In this document: in pieces, positions 1 through 10,225 of the stretch
How the letters are laid out: each line of letters begins with the position of its first letter
How positions within the stretch are numbered: the first letter of the stretch is position 1
DNA from: Orientallactaga sibirica
Taxonomy: Eukaryota > Chordata > Mammalia > Rodentia > Dipodidae
Direction of reading: 5' to 3'
Length of the DNA: 64,000 bases
Assembly: GCA_036365145.1 (NCBI GenBank)
Contig: JAEOAD010000048.1
Span: 12,224,501-12,288,500 of the forward strand
The notes under the pieces: model-generated
What the model saw: only the letters and a program-made list of their open reading frames with translations
The model's database searches: none
What the model was told of the DNA's origin: nothing
Program-made: the position numbers and the translations under genes

Positions 1-92
1 GACTCTGCACAAAAACAAACCCTTTCCTCCCATCAGCTGCTTTGGATCAGGTGTTTGTTCACAGCACCAAGGAAAGTGACTACAAGTTCCTC
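1..92 (+). repeat. 3' end of URR1/MaLR-like repeat
   Basis: The segment matches the last ~90 bp of the repeats at 14661-14993 and 44398-44737: an AATAAA-like word, CCTTTCCTCCCATCAGCTGC, then a terminal GTGACT-type end. The copy is cut by the window start. I cannot decide between a URR1-type element and a MaLR-type LTR. Confidence 0.7.
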
Positions 93-257
93 CTACCACG
101 TAGAGAAGTTTCCCCTTCTGAAATATCCTTCCCTTTCCATTTTCCAGAATTTCACGTCCATCTCAGTATCTCTCATCCATCTGCCAAGGTCCACCATCCA
201 TGTGACACCCCGACATTTCTCTAGTCCTCTTGGAATTAAGGGGCACAATGCTGAGAT

Positions 258-625
258 ACTGTAACAGACAGCTTCAGTCGCTGGGATGAACTTCCAAACC
301 ATTCACAGTGATGGGAGGAAGGGGTTTATTGAAGATTGAGGGAGGGGGTGGTCCATAATGGCAGAAGCAGCTGGCCCACTTTCACAGGTCCACACAGAGG
401 GCAAAACCAGTCTCAACAGCACAAGCAAGCACAGCTCAGGAACTCCAGACGAAACTCTGGCACTTTGTATATCTTGAGGCTGGAATTCCAAATCCACTTC
501 CATACTTTAGAGCTGGACCCAAGGATCCACCCACAGTGACACCTTCTCCAGCCACGTGGCTGGAGGTCTAAAGTTTTACTAAAACTGAATCTATTGGGGG
601 ACATCCATTCAAACCAACACAGACG
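258..625 (-). repeat. URR1/MaLR-like repeat, reverse orientation
   Basis: Read on the minus strand it starts with TGTTGGTTTGAATGGATGTC and ends near GAAGCTGTCTGTTAC, with AATAAACCCCTTCCTCCC inside. It is the same subtype as 11385-11760, with which it shares the stretch describing a gain of a GGAGAAGGTGTCACTG-like block. The frames across it are repeat-derived. Confidence 0.7.
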
Positions 626-789
626 CCAAAGCCTGAGCTGCCCTCCTGTACCTGGGGCTGCCCCACATACCCCTCTCCACTCTGTCATGTACACTGTCAG
701 CATGGAGCACATAGATCTAGAGGCAGAACCTCGGCTTTCCAACTGCAGCTCCCAGAATGCTCAGCTCCCAGTCAGCAAGCAGACACTAG

Positions 790-1105
790 GCCCAGTGCAC
801 CCCACCCCACACAGCCCCTGGCTCCACCCCACACAGCCCCTGGCTCCACCCCACACAGCCCTTGGCTCCACCCCACACAGCTCCTGACTCCACACCACAT
901 AGCCCCTGACCCCACCCCACACAGCCCTTGGCTCCACCCCACACAGCCCTTGGCTCCACCCCACACAGCCCCTGGCTCCACACCGCATAGCCGCTGGCCC
1001 TGCCTGATTCTACCCCACGTAGCCCCTGGCCCTGCCTGACTTTACCCCACATAGCCCCTGACTCCACCCCACATAGCCCCTGGCCCTGCCTGACTCCAGC
1101 TCACA
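790..1105. repeat. 22-bp GC-rich minisatellite
   Basis: About 14 tandem copies of a 22-bp unit of the form CCCCTGGCTCCACCCCACACAG. The first half is nearly regular. The right half is degenerate, with TGACTCCACACCACATAG and GGCCCTGCCTGA variants. Open frames here on both strands (Trp/Gly/Val-rich on minus) come from the repeat. Confidence 0.9.
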
Positions 1106-1109
1106 GAAC

Positions 1110-2014
1110 CGCCCCACCAGCTCACTGCAGTGTGGGCAGCTGACCCGGTGGTTTCTCAAGTCTCAGGTGTTCGCAAACAGCGTCACCTGTATGACGAGCA
1201 TATGTCTTACTTCCCCTAGGCGTGCCCTAACAGCATCATCTCCACTCCAGAGGGGACTGCAAATGTCATGATTTACTGCTTTGCAGCTTGGAACTGACAA
1301 ATGCTCCAACCCAGGGCCCTGAGCAAACATTCTGCACCCCTGCCTCCTCTCCTGGTTCCCCGGGAAAAGAAATACAGCCCAGAGTGCTTCTGCTTTGGAT
1401 TGAGATATGCCAAAGAGCGAAGCAGCCAGAGAGAAGAGCGGCTCCCAGTGTCAGAGGAGCTGAGTAACAGACCCATTCTTCTTTATTTTATTTTTTTATT
1501 TCATTTTACTTATTTGAGAGAGAAATGGATCCATGGGAATGAACAACTGTGCAACACCACGGGACTGTTCATAACTCACATGGGAATTTTAAGCTCAGCT
1601 AGCATTTAGCACAAGGAAGCCCTAGGGACTGTCCTGGAGCCCCATGCCTTGAGGGCAGGTGCTGAAAGGAACGTGGCCTAAAGCAGGTGCCACCTGTTTT
1701 GAAGCTCAGCTTCCTCTTTGTCAGCACAGGTTCTTTCTACCTCTTGGGGACAGCAGGTACTGGCCAAGCATAGGAAGGCACGCGCACCTCCTCTGGGGTC
1801 ATGCTTGTGAGATTTGGGGTACGTTTTTCTAAAGGAGCGCAGCTCCGTTTTCCAGAGGGTTTTAAGTTATGTTTCCTCTATAGTATGGTGGTATGGAGTA
1901 AATGGGTCGGTGCTTAGATCTGGGCCAGTCCATGGGGCGGAAGGGAGAGCTGTATCGGCGGTGACAACAGGGAGGGAAGAATCTGGCACCATCTTGGATT
2001 TCTGAGTGACTGTC
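1110..2014. other. single-copy sequence, no gene seen
   Basis: No recognised family apart from a short AT-rich stretch at about 1480-1530 that resembles the tail of a reversed B2 SINE. Frames of up to 102 codons are present but have no domain or splice context I can support. Confidence 0.5.
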
Positions 2015-2360
2015 TGTGGTGGTTTGATTCGGGTGTCCCCCATAAACTTGGGTGTTCTGGATGCTAGGTTCCCTAGCTGATGGCAATTGGAAATCAAAGC
2101 CTCCTGGAGGTGGTGTATTGTTGGGGGTGGGCTTATGGGTGTTATAGCCAGTGTCCCCATGCCAGTGTTTGGCACACTCTCCTGTTCCTCTTGTTCACCT
2201 GATGTTGGCCAGGAAGTGATGTCCACCCTCCACTCATGCCGTCATTTTCCCCTGCCCTCATGGAGCTTCCCCTCGAGCCTGTAAGCCAAAATAATCCTTT
2301 TTCCCACAAGCTGCTCTTGGTCGGGTGATTTCTACCAGCAATGCGAACCTGACTGCAACA
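2015..2360 (+). repeat. URR1/MaLR-like repeat, full length
   Basis: It begins TGTGGTGGTTTGATTCGGGT and ends GACTGCAACA. It carries the central TTATAGCCAG and GTGTTTGGCACACTCTCCTG blocks and the AATAATCC poly(A)-like word. It is strongly similar to 14661-14993. Family class (URR1 DNA element or MaLR LTR) is uncertain. Confidence 0.8.
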
Positions 2361-2563
2361 TTGGATGAATGGCAGTGTCATTTGTGAAGACAGTGATACT
2401 AAAGAAAGAGCAAGGTTAGCAAACTAGGTGACTTGTTGAATTCAGGACTTAACTGAGCTAAAAGTCCCGGTATGGCCAGATGAGTTCAGAGGAGTCCAGA
2501 TGAAGTTAACTGTTGTATGGAAAAATTCCTCCACATTGAAAGCAGTAAACGATTTTGCCATCT

Positions 2564-2584
2564 TTTTTTGTTTGTTTTGTTTTG

Positions 2585-2615
<31 letters not shown>

Positions 2616-2752
2616 GGAGGTATGGTCTTACTCTAGCTCAGGCTGACCTGGAACTAACTATGTATTCTCAGGGTGGCCTCAAACTCATGGTGATCCTCCC
2701 ACCTCTGCCTCCTCAAGTGCTGGGATTAAAGGCGTGCGCCACCACGCCCAGG
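2564..2752 (-). mobile_element. B1-like SINE with (TTTTG)n tail
   Basis: The reverse complement has the B1 landmarks: CGTGGTGGCGCACGCCTTTA-type start, AGGATCACC, and a TGAGACCC-like end. The A-rich tail has become a pentanucleotide (TTTTG)n at about 2570-2610. Near copies of TTTTGCCATCTTTT at 2553 and ACTTTGCCGTCTTTT at 2757 look like the target-site duplication (TSD). Confidence 0.9.
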
Positions 2753-2770
2753 TTAACTTTGCCGTCTTTT

Positions 2771-2916
2771 ATCATGCGTGGTGGCACACGCCTTTAATCC
2801 CAGCACTCGGGGAGGCAGAGGTGGGAGGATCACCATGAGTTCGAGGCCACCCTGAGACTACAGAGTGAACTCCAGGTCAGTCTGGGCTAGAGTGAGACCC
2901 TACCTTAGAAAAAGGG
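2771..2916 (+). mobile_element. B1-like SINE
   Basis: Full-length 7SL-derived SINE beginning TGCGTGGTGGCACACGCCTT and ending in TGAGACCCTACCTTAG plus A-rich. It lies 18 bp from the reversed B1 at 2564-2752, so the two form an inverted pair. Confidence 0.9.
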
Positions 2917-2923
2917 GGGGGCG

Positions 2924-3112
2924 GGGCTGGAGAGATGGCTTAGCAGTTAAGGCGCTTGCCTGCAAAGCCAAAGAACCCAGGTTCAACTCCCCAGGACCCA
3001 TGTAAGCCAGATGCACAAGGGGGCACACGCATCTGGAGTTCGTTTGCAGTGGCTGGAGGCCACTCTCTCTCTCAAATAAAGAAATAAAAATAAATAAAAT
3101 AAAATAAAAAGC
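2924..3112 (+). mobile_element. B2-like SINE
   Basis: tRNA-derived head with A box (GGCTTAGCAGTTAAGG) and B box (GGTTCAACTCC), then the family body (AGCCAGATGCACAAGG), a shortened CT tract, and an AATAAA-rich tail. These SINEs are RNA polymerase III units mobilised by L1. Confidence 0.9.
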
Positions 3113-3305
3113 ACCTGAGAATCTGGGACAACTCGGGAGAGAAGCCACAAGGAGGGTCATCACACAACCATCAGAGATCTCAGGTGCCAGCTGCATGCAA
3201 TGACACATAAAATCTCGTGACCTGAGCTGGGGAGATAGAGTGCATAGAGGGTAAAAGATCTAGGCACAATGAGCTCCATGGAGGGGGTGTCTCTGGAGTC
3301 TCTTG

Positions 3306-3525
3306 CTCTGTAAGTAAGTCCTCACCCTGAAAGTGAGAAAGGAACATCTGCTGGGTAACCCCAACATAGTCAGCCCCACTAAAGTGCTACTTTGGGGTCT
3401 TTATACTCTGTAAGTAAGTCCTCACCCCGAGGCTGAGGGAGAAGCGTCCGCGGGGGTATCCCGACATAGTGAGTCCCACTGAAGGGCTGCTCTTAGGAGC
3501 TCGTGCTCCTGGACAGGAAGTGGCC
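3306..3525 (+). repeat. 110-bp diverged tandem duplication
   Basis: Two copies begin CTCTGTAAGTAAGTCCTCAC at 3306 and 3416. They share ACATAGTNAGYCCCACT further in and differ at many other sites. The flanking sequence (3113-3640) is not assigned; an old LTR is possible but unproven. Confidence 0.75.
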
Positions 3526-3652
3526 ACGTGGAAGTCATTATTCAGGGCGGGATGAAACTTTTCAGTGGTGCAGCTTCTGTGGGGCCCTCATCCTGAAGCC
3601 AGTCCAGGGAGACAGTGGTAGTCACTAAGGAAACTCAAAATTCATCAAAGCA

Positions 3653-3888
3653 GGGCTGGAGAGATGGCTTAGAGGTTAAGGCCCTTGCACATGAAGCCTA
3701 AGGATCCAGGTTCAATTCTCCAGGTCCTGCATAAGCCAGATGCACATGGTGGCACATGTGTCTGGACTTCATTTGCAGTGGCTGGAGGCCCTGTTGCGCC
3801 CATTCTCACTCACTCTCTCTCCCTTTCCCTTTCTCTGTCTCTAACAAATAAATAAAATGAAATCTTTTTAAAACAAACAAAAAAAAAG
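3653..3888 (+). mobile_element. B2-like SINE
   Basis: Full-length copy with the box A and B region, CT tract and AAATAAATAAAAT tail. Flanks TTCATCAAAGCA on the left and CTCATTAAAGG on the right look like its target duplication. Confidence 0.9.
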
Positions 3889-3901
3889 CTCATTAAAGGA
3901 C

Positions 3902-4053
3902 CTAGAGAGATAGCTTAGCAGTTAAGCGCTTGCCTGTGAAACCTAAGAACCCCAGTTCAAGGCTCGATTCCCCAGGACCCATGTAAGCCAGATGCACAAG
4001 GTGGCACATGCACCTGGAGTTCGTTTGCAGTAGCTAGAGGCCCTGGCATGCCC

Positions 4054-4093
<40 letters not shown>

Positions 4094-4166
4094 CCTCTTT
4101 CTCTCTCTCTCTCTGTCACTCTCAAATAAATAAAAAAATAAACAAAAAAAACTTTTAAAAAAAACT
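3902..4166 (+). mobile_element. B2-like SINE with (ATCT)n expansion
   Basis: Head TAGAGAGATAGCTTAGCAGT and body are intact. The pyrimidine tract has expanded to (ATCT)n at about 4054-4093, followed by CT repeats and an A-rich tail. The right flank CTCATTAAAGCAG repeats the left flank, so it landed beside the previous SINE. Confidence 0.9.
4054..4093. repeat. (ATCT)n microsatellite
   Basis: About ten tetranucleotide units inside the SINE tail at 3902-4166. Confidence 0.9.
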
Positions 4167-4496
4167 CATTAAAGCAGAAAACCAGAGGCTGCTGAGAGCT
4201 CAACACTAAAGGAGACGTATAACACTTCCTCTAAGGCTCAGGAAACATTACAGAAGAGGAGGCAGAAAGAATGTATGAGCCACAGGGCAGGAATGTGTAC
4301 GCTGAAGCATTGCCACCCACCCACCACCACAGACACTGGCTAGTGTGTTTGTGACCCCACAGTGATTACTGATAACACTGCTGAGAAGAACCCTAATGGG
4401 ATGGAGAAGGGAGAGAGAATATAAGAGTATAACCCAATGGGAATATGACCAATTTTCAATATGTTTATGTAATACAGCTCTCAACTAATTAGTAGA

Positions 4497-4642
4497 GGGG
4501 CTGGAGAGATAGCTCAGCAGTTAAGGCACTTGCCTGTAAAGCCTAACAACCTGGGTTGGATTCCCTAGTACCCACATAAAGACAGATGCATAAAATGACA
4601 CATGCATCTGAAGTTCATTTGCAGTGGCTGGAGTCCTGACAC

Positions 4643-4713
<71 letters not shown>

Positions 4714-4780
4714 TGTGTCTGTCTGTCTGTCTGTCTACTCTCCATCTCTCTCTTTGCTTGCAAATAAATAAATTCAAAAA
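4497..4780 (+). mobile_element. B2-like SINE with long CT/GT tail
   Basis: Standard head (GGCTGGAGAGATAGCTCAGC) and body. The tail is a compound microsatellite: (CT)n about 4648-4696, (GT)n 4697-4718, (CTGT)n to about 4736, then AAATAAATAA. Confidence 0.9.
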
Positions 4781-4789
4781 ATGATTTAA

Positions 4790-5227
4790 GAGAGCAGAAA
4801 AATCAGACAAAAACAGTTGACATGAAAACCCAGAGTTCTTTGCTCCAGTTGGCAGCAAGTCATACTGGACCAGGTCAGCCTGCCTCCTTGGACAGGGCAT
4901 GCATGTTGCAGCCAGCCAGCCAACCAGCCGAGCTACGTCATGTTGATGTTACCTTCCTGGCCTCTTTAGGAATATAAATTGGTGACCTTGTGAGACACTG
5001 GCCGGATTAGCCCTTCAAACTTGCCTGTTTCCATTTAGCCACAATCTGGGCCCCACCAAATTCTGTAAAACAACATCAGAGCCCTGGCTACAAGTTGACT
5101 TACTATTTCATCAGAAGTTCCTCTTTCCACGGTCCTATTTTATTTCTCCACAAAGACATGGCACTGTGTGCCTTCTGGCTAAGTCAGAAGTATTCCCACC
5201 AGGTGTTGAAATACAAACTTCTTTATT
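4790..5227. other. single-copy sequence, no gene seen
   Basis: Only short unsupported frames. I recognise no repeat family. Confidence 0.4.
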
Positions 5228-5250
5228 TTTTAAAAAGTTATTTTATTTAC

Positions 5251-5285
<35 letters not shown>

Positions 5286-5479
5286 TTTTTTGAGAGAGAG
5301 AGAGAGAGAGAAACAGGCAGATAGAGAGAAAGAGAATGGGCACGCTAGGGCCTCCAGCCATTGCAAACAAACTCCAGATGTATGCACCACCTTGTGCATC
5401 TGGCTTACTTGGGTCCTGGGGAATTGATCCTTAGGCTTCACAGGCAAATGCCTTAACTGCCAAGCCATTTCCCCAGCCC
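5228..5479 (-). mobile_element. B2-like SINE with (TTTA)n tail
   Basis: Reverse copy: TTTA repeats (about 5249-5288), GA tract, GCCTCCAGCCATTGCAAACA, and AAGCCATTTCCCCAGCCC at the head end. Confidence 0.9.
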
Positions 5480-5481
5480 TT

Positions 5482-5719
5482 CTTTCTTTATTTTATTTTA
5501 TTTTATTTTATTATTTATTTGAGAGCAGGAAAGACAGAGAATGAGTGAGAGAGAGAGAGAGAGAGAGAATGGGTGTGCCAGGGCTCCCAGCCACTGCAAA
5601 CAAACTCCAGATGTATGCACCACCTTGTGCATCTGGCTTACATGGGTCCTGGGGAATAGAACTGAGGTCCTTTGGCTTTGCAGGCAAATGCCTTAACCGC
5701 TAAGCCATCTCTCTAGCCC
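5482..5719 (-). mobile_element. B2-like SINE
   Basis: Second reversed copy immediately following, ending CTAAGCCATCTCTCTAGCCC, with a (TTTTA)n-type tail at its start. Confidence 0.9.
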
Positions 5720-5730
5720 CCTTTTTAGTA

Positions 5731-5883
5731 CCTTTTTTTTTTTTTTTTTGAGGTAGGGTCTCACTCTGGTCCAGGCTGACCTGGAATTCACTCTAGTCTC
5801 AGGGTGGCCTCGAACTCACGGCGATCCTCCTACCTCTGCCTCCCAAGTGCTGGGATTAAAAGCGTGTGCCACCATGCCCAGCT
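5731..5883 (-). mobile_element. B1-like SINE
   Basis: Poly-T followed by GAGGTAGGGTCTCACTCTGG and the terminal GTGCCACCATGCCCAGCT, the reverse complement of a B1 head. Confidence 0.9.
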
Positions 5884-5884
5884 C

Positions 5885-6090
5885 CTTTTTAGTTCTTTTT
5901 AATCTGCAAGCATAGAGAGACAGAAGAGAGAGAGAGAATGAGCATGCCAGGAACTCCAGCTACTACAAATGAACTTCCAGATGCATGCACCACTTGTGTA
6001 TGTGGCTTTCTGTGGTCCTGAGGAATAGAGCCTGGGTGGTTAGGCTTTGCAGGCAAGCGCCTTAACCTCTGAGAAGTCTTTCCAGGCCCC
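5885..6090 (-). mobile_element. B2-like SINE, diverged
   Basis: Reverse copy with substitutions and small gaps, still carrying the CAGATGCATGCACCAC body and the TTTCCAGGCCC head end. The frame of 151 codons over it is repeat-derived. Confidence 0.8.
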
Positions 6091-6786
6091 AACACTTCTT
6101 CCTTAGAATTGCTAACTTTGCCGCACTGAGGTGCCTGTAGCTTTCTACCTAACGAGAATGCCAGAGTGGGCCGGGCGTCTGACAGATAGAGCCCAATGCG
6201 CTGTTTACTCTGGTGCTTGTCACAATCATGTTTACAGGAAAATGTCCTCGTCTGCTTCCAGCCGTTCCAGCCACTCAGCCATGGGAGAGCTGTCTTCAAA
6301 GTCAATTGCTTGTCATTTTGCTGATTTATGTTGAGCGACTGCAAGTACCCCTCGAGGTATTTGTGGCTAGCGTGATGATTCCCGGCTTAGAAAGTGGCGT
6401 TGGGCAGAGTATTTCAGTTCAAATTCCATCAAGACAGCGTTTAAATCTCTAGCCCCGCTGCTCTTGTTTGTGGTGTGAGTGCTTTAGATAAGCAGAAGCT
6501 GTCAAGCCCTAAATGCTGGGGGGTGGGGAGGCACGGAAGGGGGGAATGCAACCTGGATTTCTTCAAATGAAGCCTGAGCCCAAATCTTCTTGCAGGCCTT
6601 GGGTGCGAAAGAGATTCTAGCAGTTTCTAAAATAGATCACATATGCCATCAGATGAGAGTGGAGGACCTGGGAGGTGCGTTCTCCTGACTGCTCGCCTGG
6701 ATCCTCGCATCGTGGCCAGCAGAGTCTAATTCCTTCGGAATTGCTTCACCCTCTAACGGAAATTTTCTTTTTTAAAATGAAAACGC
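6091..6786. other. single-copy sequence, no gene seen
   Basis: Mixed-composition DNA without recognised repeats and without a supported exon. Confidence 0.4.
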
Positions 6787-6935
6787 GCCAGGTGCACAAA
6801 GTGGCGCATGCGCCTGGAGTTTGTTTGCGGTGGCTGGAAGCCCTGGTGCGCCCATTTTCTCTGTCTGTCACTCTTCTCTCCCTCTCTCTCCTTGCAAATA
6901 ATAAATGAAAATATGAAAAAATGTTTTAAAATAAA
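6787..6935 (+). mobile_element. B2-like SINE, 5'-truncated
   Basis: Starts at the CAGGTGCACAAAGTGGCGCA body, so the tRNA-like promoter head is missing. The CT tract and A-rich tail are present. Confidence 0.85.
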
Positions 6936-7225
6936 ATTAAAACATTACTGAAAAAAGTGGCCTACTAAAGTGCCAACCCACGAACTTCTCTGATTTAGCT
7001 TCCATTTTAATGGAGCCTGCCTCTCTGCCAGTTCTTCTCAACGTCTTCCCTACTGCACTGAGAGCCGTGGAAGCCTCCAGATGTTTGGGAGCTGTTTCTC
7101 ATCTGCCTTTGCTAGAAGGTTTGACAGCGGGTTCTTTCTGAAATGTCACCCTCATGAATCCATTTTGTGCACCTCCCAGTCTCGAGTCCCGGAATGCTGA
7201 CAATGGACGAGATGGATGTAACTTT

Positions 7226-7459
7226 TTAAAAAATATTTTATTTTGATTTATTTATTTGAGAGAGAGATACAGAAATAGGCATGGGGGAGAGAGAGAGAGA
7301 GAATGGGTGCGCCAGGGCCTCCAGCCACTGCAAACAAACTCCAGATGCATGCATCCCCTTGTGCATCTGGCTTACATGGGTTTTGAGGAATTGAGCCTTG
7401 AACCGGGGTCCTTAGGCTTCACAGGCAAGCACTTAACTGCTAAGACATCTCTCCAGCCC
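7226..7459 (-). mobile_element. B2-like SINE
   Basis: Complete reverse copy from the ATTTATTTATTTGAGAGAG tail to TAAGACATCTCTCCAGCCC. Confidence 0.9.
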
Positions 7460-7609
7460 AGACATAACTTTTTTTAAGATTCCCCCCACACACACACCAC
7501 AACATTTTGAAGTGACACAGATGATGCAAGGATTGCCCACTCACGTACATATTCCGTGTACCTGCATTTCTTGCTCGCTTGATCGCTCAGGTTACAAGTT
7601 CACACAGTG

Positions 7610-7760
7610 TTGGAACTGACAAGGGACTTAAGAGATCTCACGCAGCCACTTTCGTTGAGGAAACTGAGGTTCCGTGGCTTCTTAAACTCAGGATCCTTAA
7701 GAACCCAGACACAAGCCAGGCTGGGTCATCCAAAGCGAGGCCGACTCAGAAGGAGTCGCA
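7610..7760. repeat. MIR-like ancient SINE fragment
   Basis: The words AGGGACTTAAGAGATCTCAC and GAGGAAACTGAGGTTCC fit the conserved core of MIR-type mammalian elements. It is diverged; boundaries are approximate. Confidence 0.55.
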
Positions 7761-9717
7761 TTGACTCATCTTCCTGTCATTTCTGCCCAGGTCCCAGAGG
7801 AGGTGTGGGTTTCTTCCTTTTCGAAGACGCTGCTCCCATGGACGGTCTCGTTCTGCTCTTCAGATGCCAGCTGTCTTTTTCCATGTTCCTGTGGCCTGCC
7901 TTATCTGTCCATTTCCAAGCTACTGCTGCCTTTGTACCATGGAGCGTGCTGTCCTGCAGCGAGCCTTCGTCATTCTCAGCCAGCCCCTGGGGGGTTGACC
8001 CCTCTCCTGTCCTACTTGCTCTTCTGAGACTGGATTTCCTAGCTCTCCTGCAGCGTGCTGTCATGCTTCAAAACGCCACTAGGTGGCAGTGTCTCAGAGC
8101 CTTCCCGAGCCCTGCAACGTGGCTTTGGGTTGGGCTGCAGGGTTTAGAGCACGAATAGGCCTGGGTGAGCAGGCACAGCGCGCATTCGCTGTCATGCTCT
8201 GGAAAGGATGAGTATTAGATATTATGGTAACGAGGAACAGAGGTCTGCACACTCTGTCCTTTCAGAGCTTGCTTTATTCACAAGGCTGACATCTGCCAGC
8301 ACTTTTAACAAAAGAATCACGAGTCTGAAGGCTGTTTGGGATGTGTCCTTGAAAAGAATGGCCATCACCTTCTGCCCTCCTCGCTTTGATTTTTCAGCCC
8401 ACCATTGGGCACTGATTCATCCATAAAAAACAACAAGCCAAAGGGAAGAAAGGCAATCCCCGTGAGCATTATGTGTTTGCTGGACAGGGTAGTAATGGCC
8501 TAATCCTTCTAATGGCTTTGGTCACTGCAGGATATTAGCTATTAGAAGGGTCTGTTTTGGGGGTGGGGGGAGGGAAGGGGCAGTGGGGGAAGGTAGGACC
8601 ATCTGCTGATTACAGCACGCCGCAGGAATGGAAAGAACATTTAAAGAGACACAGTCCATAGATTTGGGCACAAGTAAATTGTTTGTGTTTGTGAAGGTAT
8701 ATTTAGGGCTTGAATTTAAGCATCTGAATGATTCGCATAGTTCCAGCTCTAAATGCCATGTCTCAGATGCGAGAACTACTTGGTTCCACCCCCTTGTGGG
8801 TTTTGTCCAGAACTTCTCAGGGGACTCAAAGGAATGTGCCTGAAACGCTTCGGAATACACTTCATGGTTTGATCCCAAGGAAGTCCAGCCAATGTTTTTA
8901 TTATAAACAGGTCAGCCCCAGCCCTACCCGTGCCCCGTTTGATAATCCAGCTTTTCTGCACCAGCGCAGCTTCCGAGGGAGTTTCCTTGAGTCCCACTGC
9001 TGAGCCAGCCTCCGTGGCTGCCTCCCCCTGCCACACACACACCATTTCTTTCCTCTGCACTTTGCCTTCCCTTCCAGACCTGACCTTGAACTAAAAGGAG
9101 AAATCTTCCTCAAGTCACATGAACCATTAGGAAACACATGAAGCTGTCCACCCAAGAGAGCTGAGGACAGGCCTTCCAGATCCAGTCCCGAGGAATGCTG
9201 AGCGGAGAGCTGGCTTCTGCTCCATGCCAGGCTCTGGCTCTGTACCCAGCCACTGCTGCTGCCTAAGCATTGTCTACCAGGGAGAAGGAAGACACCAAGG
9301 GTTTATTTGTCATCCAGTGGATCCAATCATCAAAGCAAATTATCAAATATTTGGTCTCTGAACTGAGAGGCCATAAAGCCTGGGAGGAAGAGAGTTTCAG
9401 GACATGGAGAATCGAATGTTCAATAATGCACAGGGGGAACAGGCTGCCCCATACACGCCGGGTGGCAGGCAGTCCAGGTGTTCAGAGACGGAGCACTGTT
9501 GCCCACAACAGTGAGATCATAGACGCTCTCTCAGGAGAGCTGAACCTCTCAGGGGAAGTCAGGCCTCAAAGGAAGGGTAGTTTTAGCAAACAGTGGGGGC
9601 CTGCCTGAAAGGAGACTCTCCTAACGTGTACAGATAGCAGGAACCTATGGGAACGCAGTGATAGCCCACCCACTTGTGCCTGAAGGGCTGAAAGGCACCA
9701 TAGAGAAAAAAGGTAGG
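7761..9717. other. single-copy block, no supported gene
   Basis: The longest repeat-poor stretch in the left third. It contains frames of 183 (7607-8158) and 118 codons (8522-8878, minus) without recognisable domains. The region holds a CTCF-like motif at 8076-8089. Confidence 0.5.
8076..8089 (+). promoter_or_regulatory. CTCF-like motif in single-copy DNA
   Basis: CCACTAGGTGGCAG fits the core consensus CCASYAGRKGGCRS at all 14 positions, preceded by CG and followed by TGTC. It lies outside any repeat I recognise. CTCF motif orientation is plus. Binding is an inference. Confidence 0.6.
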
Positions 9718-9908
9718 AGGGGTCTGAAGAGATGGCTTAGCGGAGAGATGGCTTAGCAGTTAAGGCGTTTGCCTGCAAAACCAAAGGACCCCAGTTCGAT
9801 TCTCCAGGACCCACGTAAGCCAGATGCATATGCATCTGGAGTTCATTTGTAGTGGCTGGAGGCCCTGGCATGCCCATTCTCTTTCTCTCTCTACCTCTTT
9901 CTCTCTCA

Positions 9909-9955
<47 letters not shown>

Positions 9956-9975
9956 ATAGCTTTAAAAAAATAAGT
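9718..9975 (+). mobile_element. B2-like SINE with duplicated A-box region
   Basis: AGAGATGGCTTAGC occurs at 9728 and again at 9744, a 16-bp tandem duplication at the tRNA-like head. The remainder is normal and ends in an (AAAT)n tail at about 9908-9958. Confidence 0.9.
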
Positions 9976-10104
9976 AGGAGAGCAGGTGAAGATTTCACCT
10001 GGAATCCCTAGGGCTGACCTGTATATTGCAAGGAGCAAAAACACTCAATTTGCATCAAGACTTGAGGGCTAAGGCAGACAGAGTACACAGCCCCGCCATG
10101 ACAA

Positions 10105-10225
10105 AAGGAGGGATGTCACTGTGAGTTTGAGGCCAACCTGAGACTACATAGTCAATTCAGGTCAGTCTGGACTAGAGTAAGACCTCTACCTCGAAAAACC
10201 AAAAAGGAAAAAAAAAAATAAAAAG
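10105..10225 (+). mobile_element. B1-like SINE, 5'-truncated
   Basis: Begins in the middle of B1 (ATGTCACTGTGAGTTTGAGG), ends CTCGAAAAACC with an A-rich tail. Confidence 0.85.

Noticed and set aside
2924..3000. tRNA gene in SINE heads (and in the other B2 copies)
   Set aside because: Box A and B are present, but the cloverleaf is decayed and the head is fused to a SINE body; these are SINE promoters, not tRNA genes.
4648..4740. CT/GT tract as a separate regulatory element
   Set aside because: It is the normal pyrimidine tail of a B2 SINE, expanded.
5889..6344. 151-codon minus-strand frame
   Set aside because: Nearly half of it is reversed B2 SINE.
7607..8158. 183-codon frame
   Set aside because: Starts inside a MIR-like repeat, with no recognised family. 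Length alone is not evidence in non-coding mammalian DNA.
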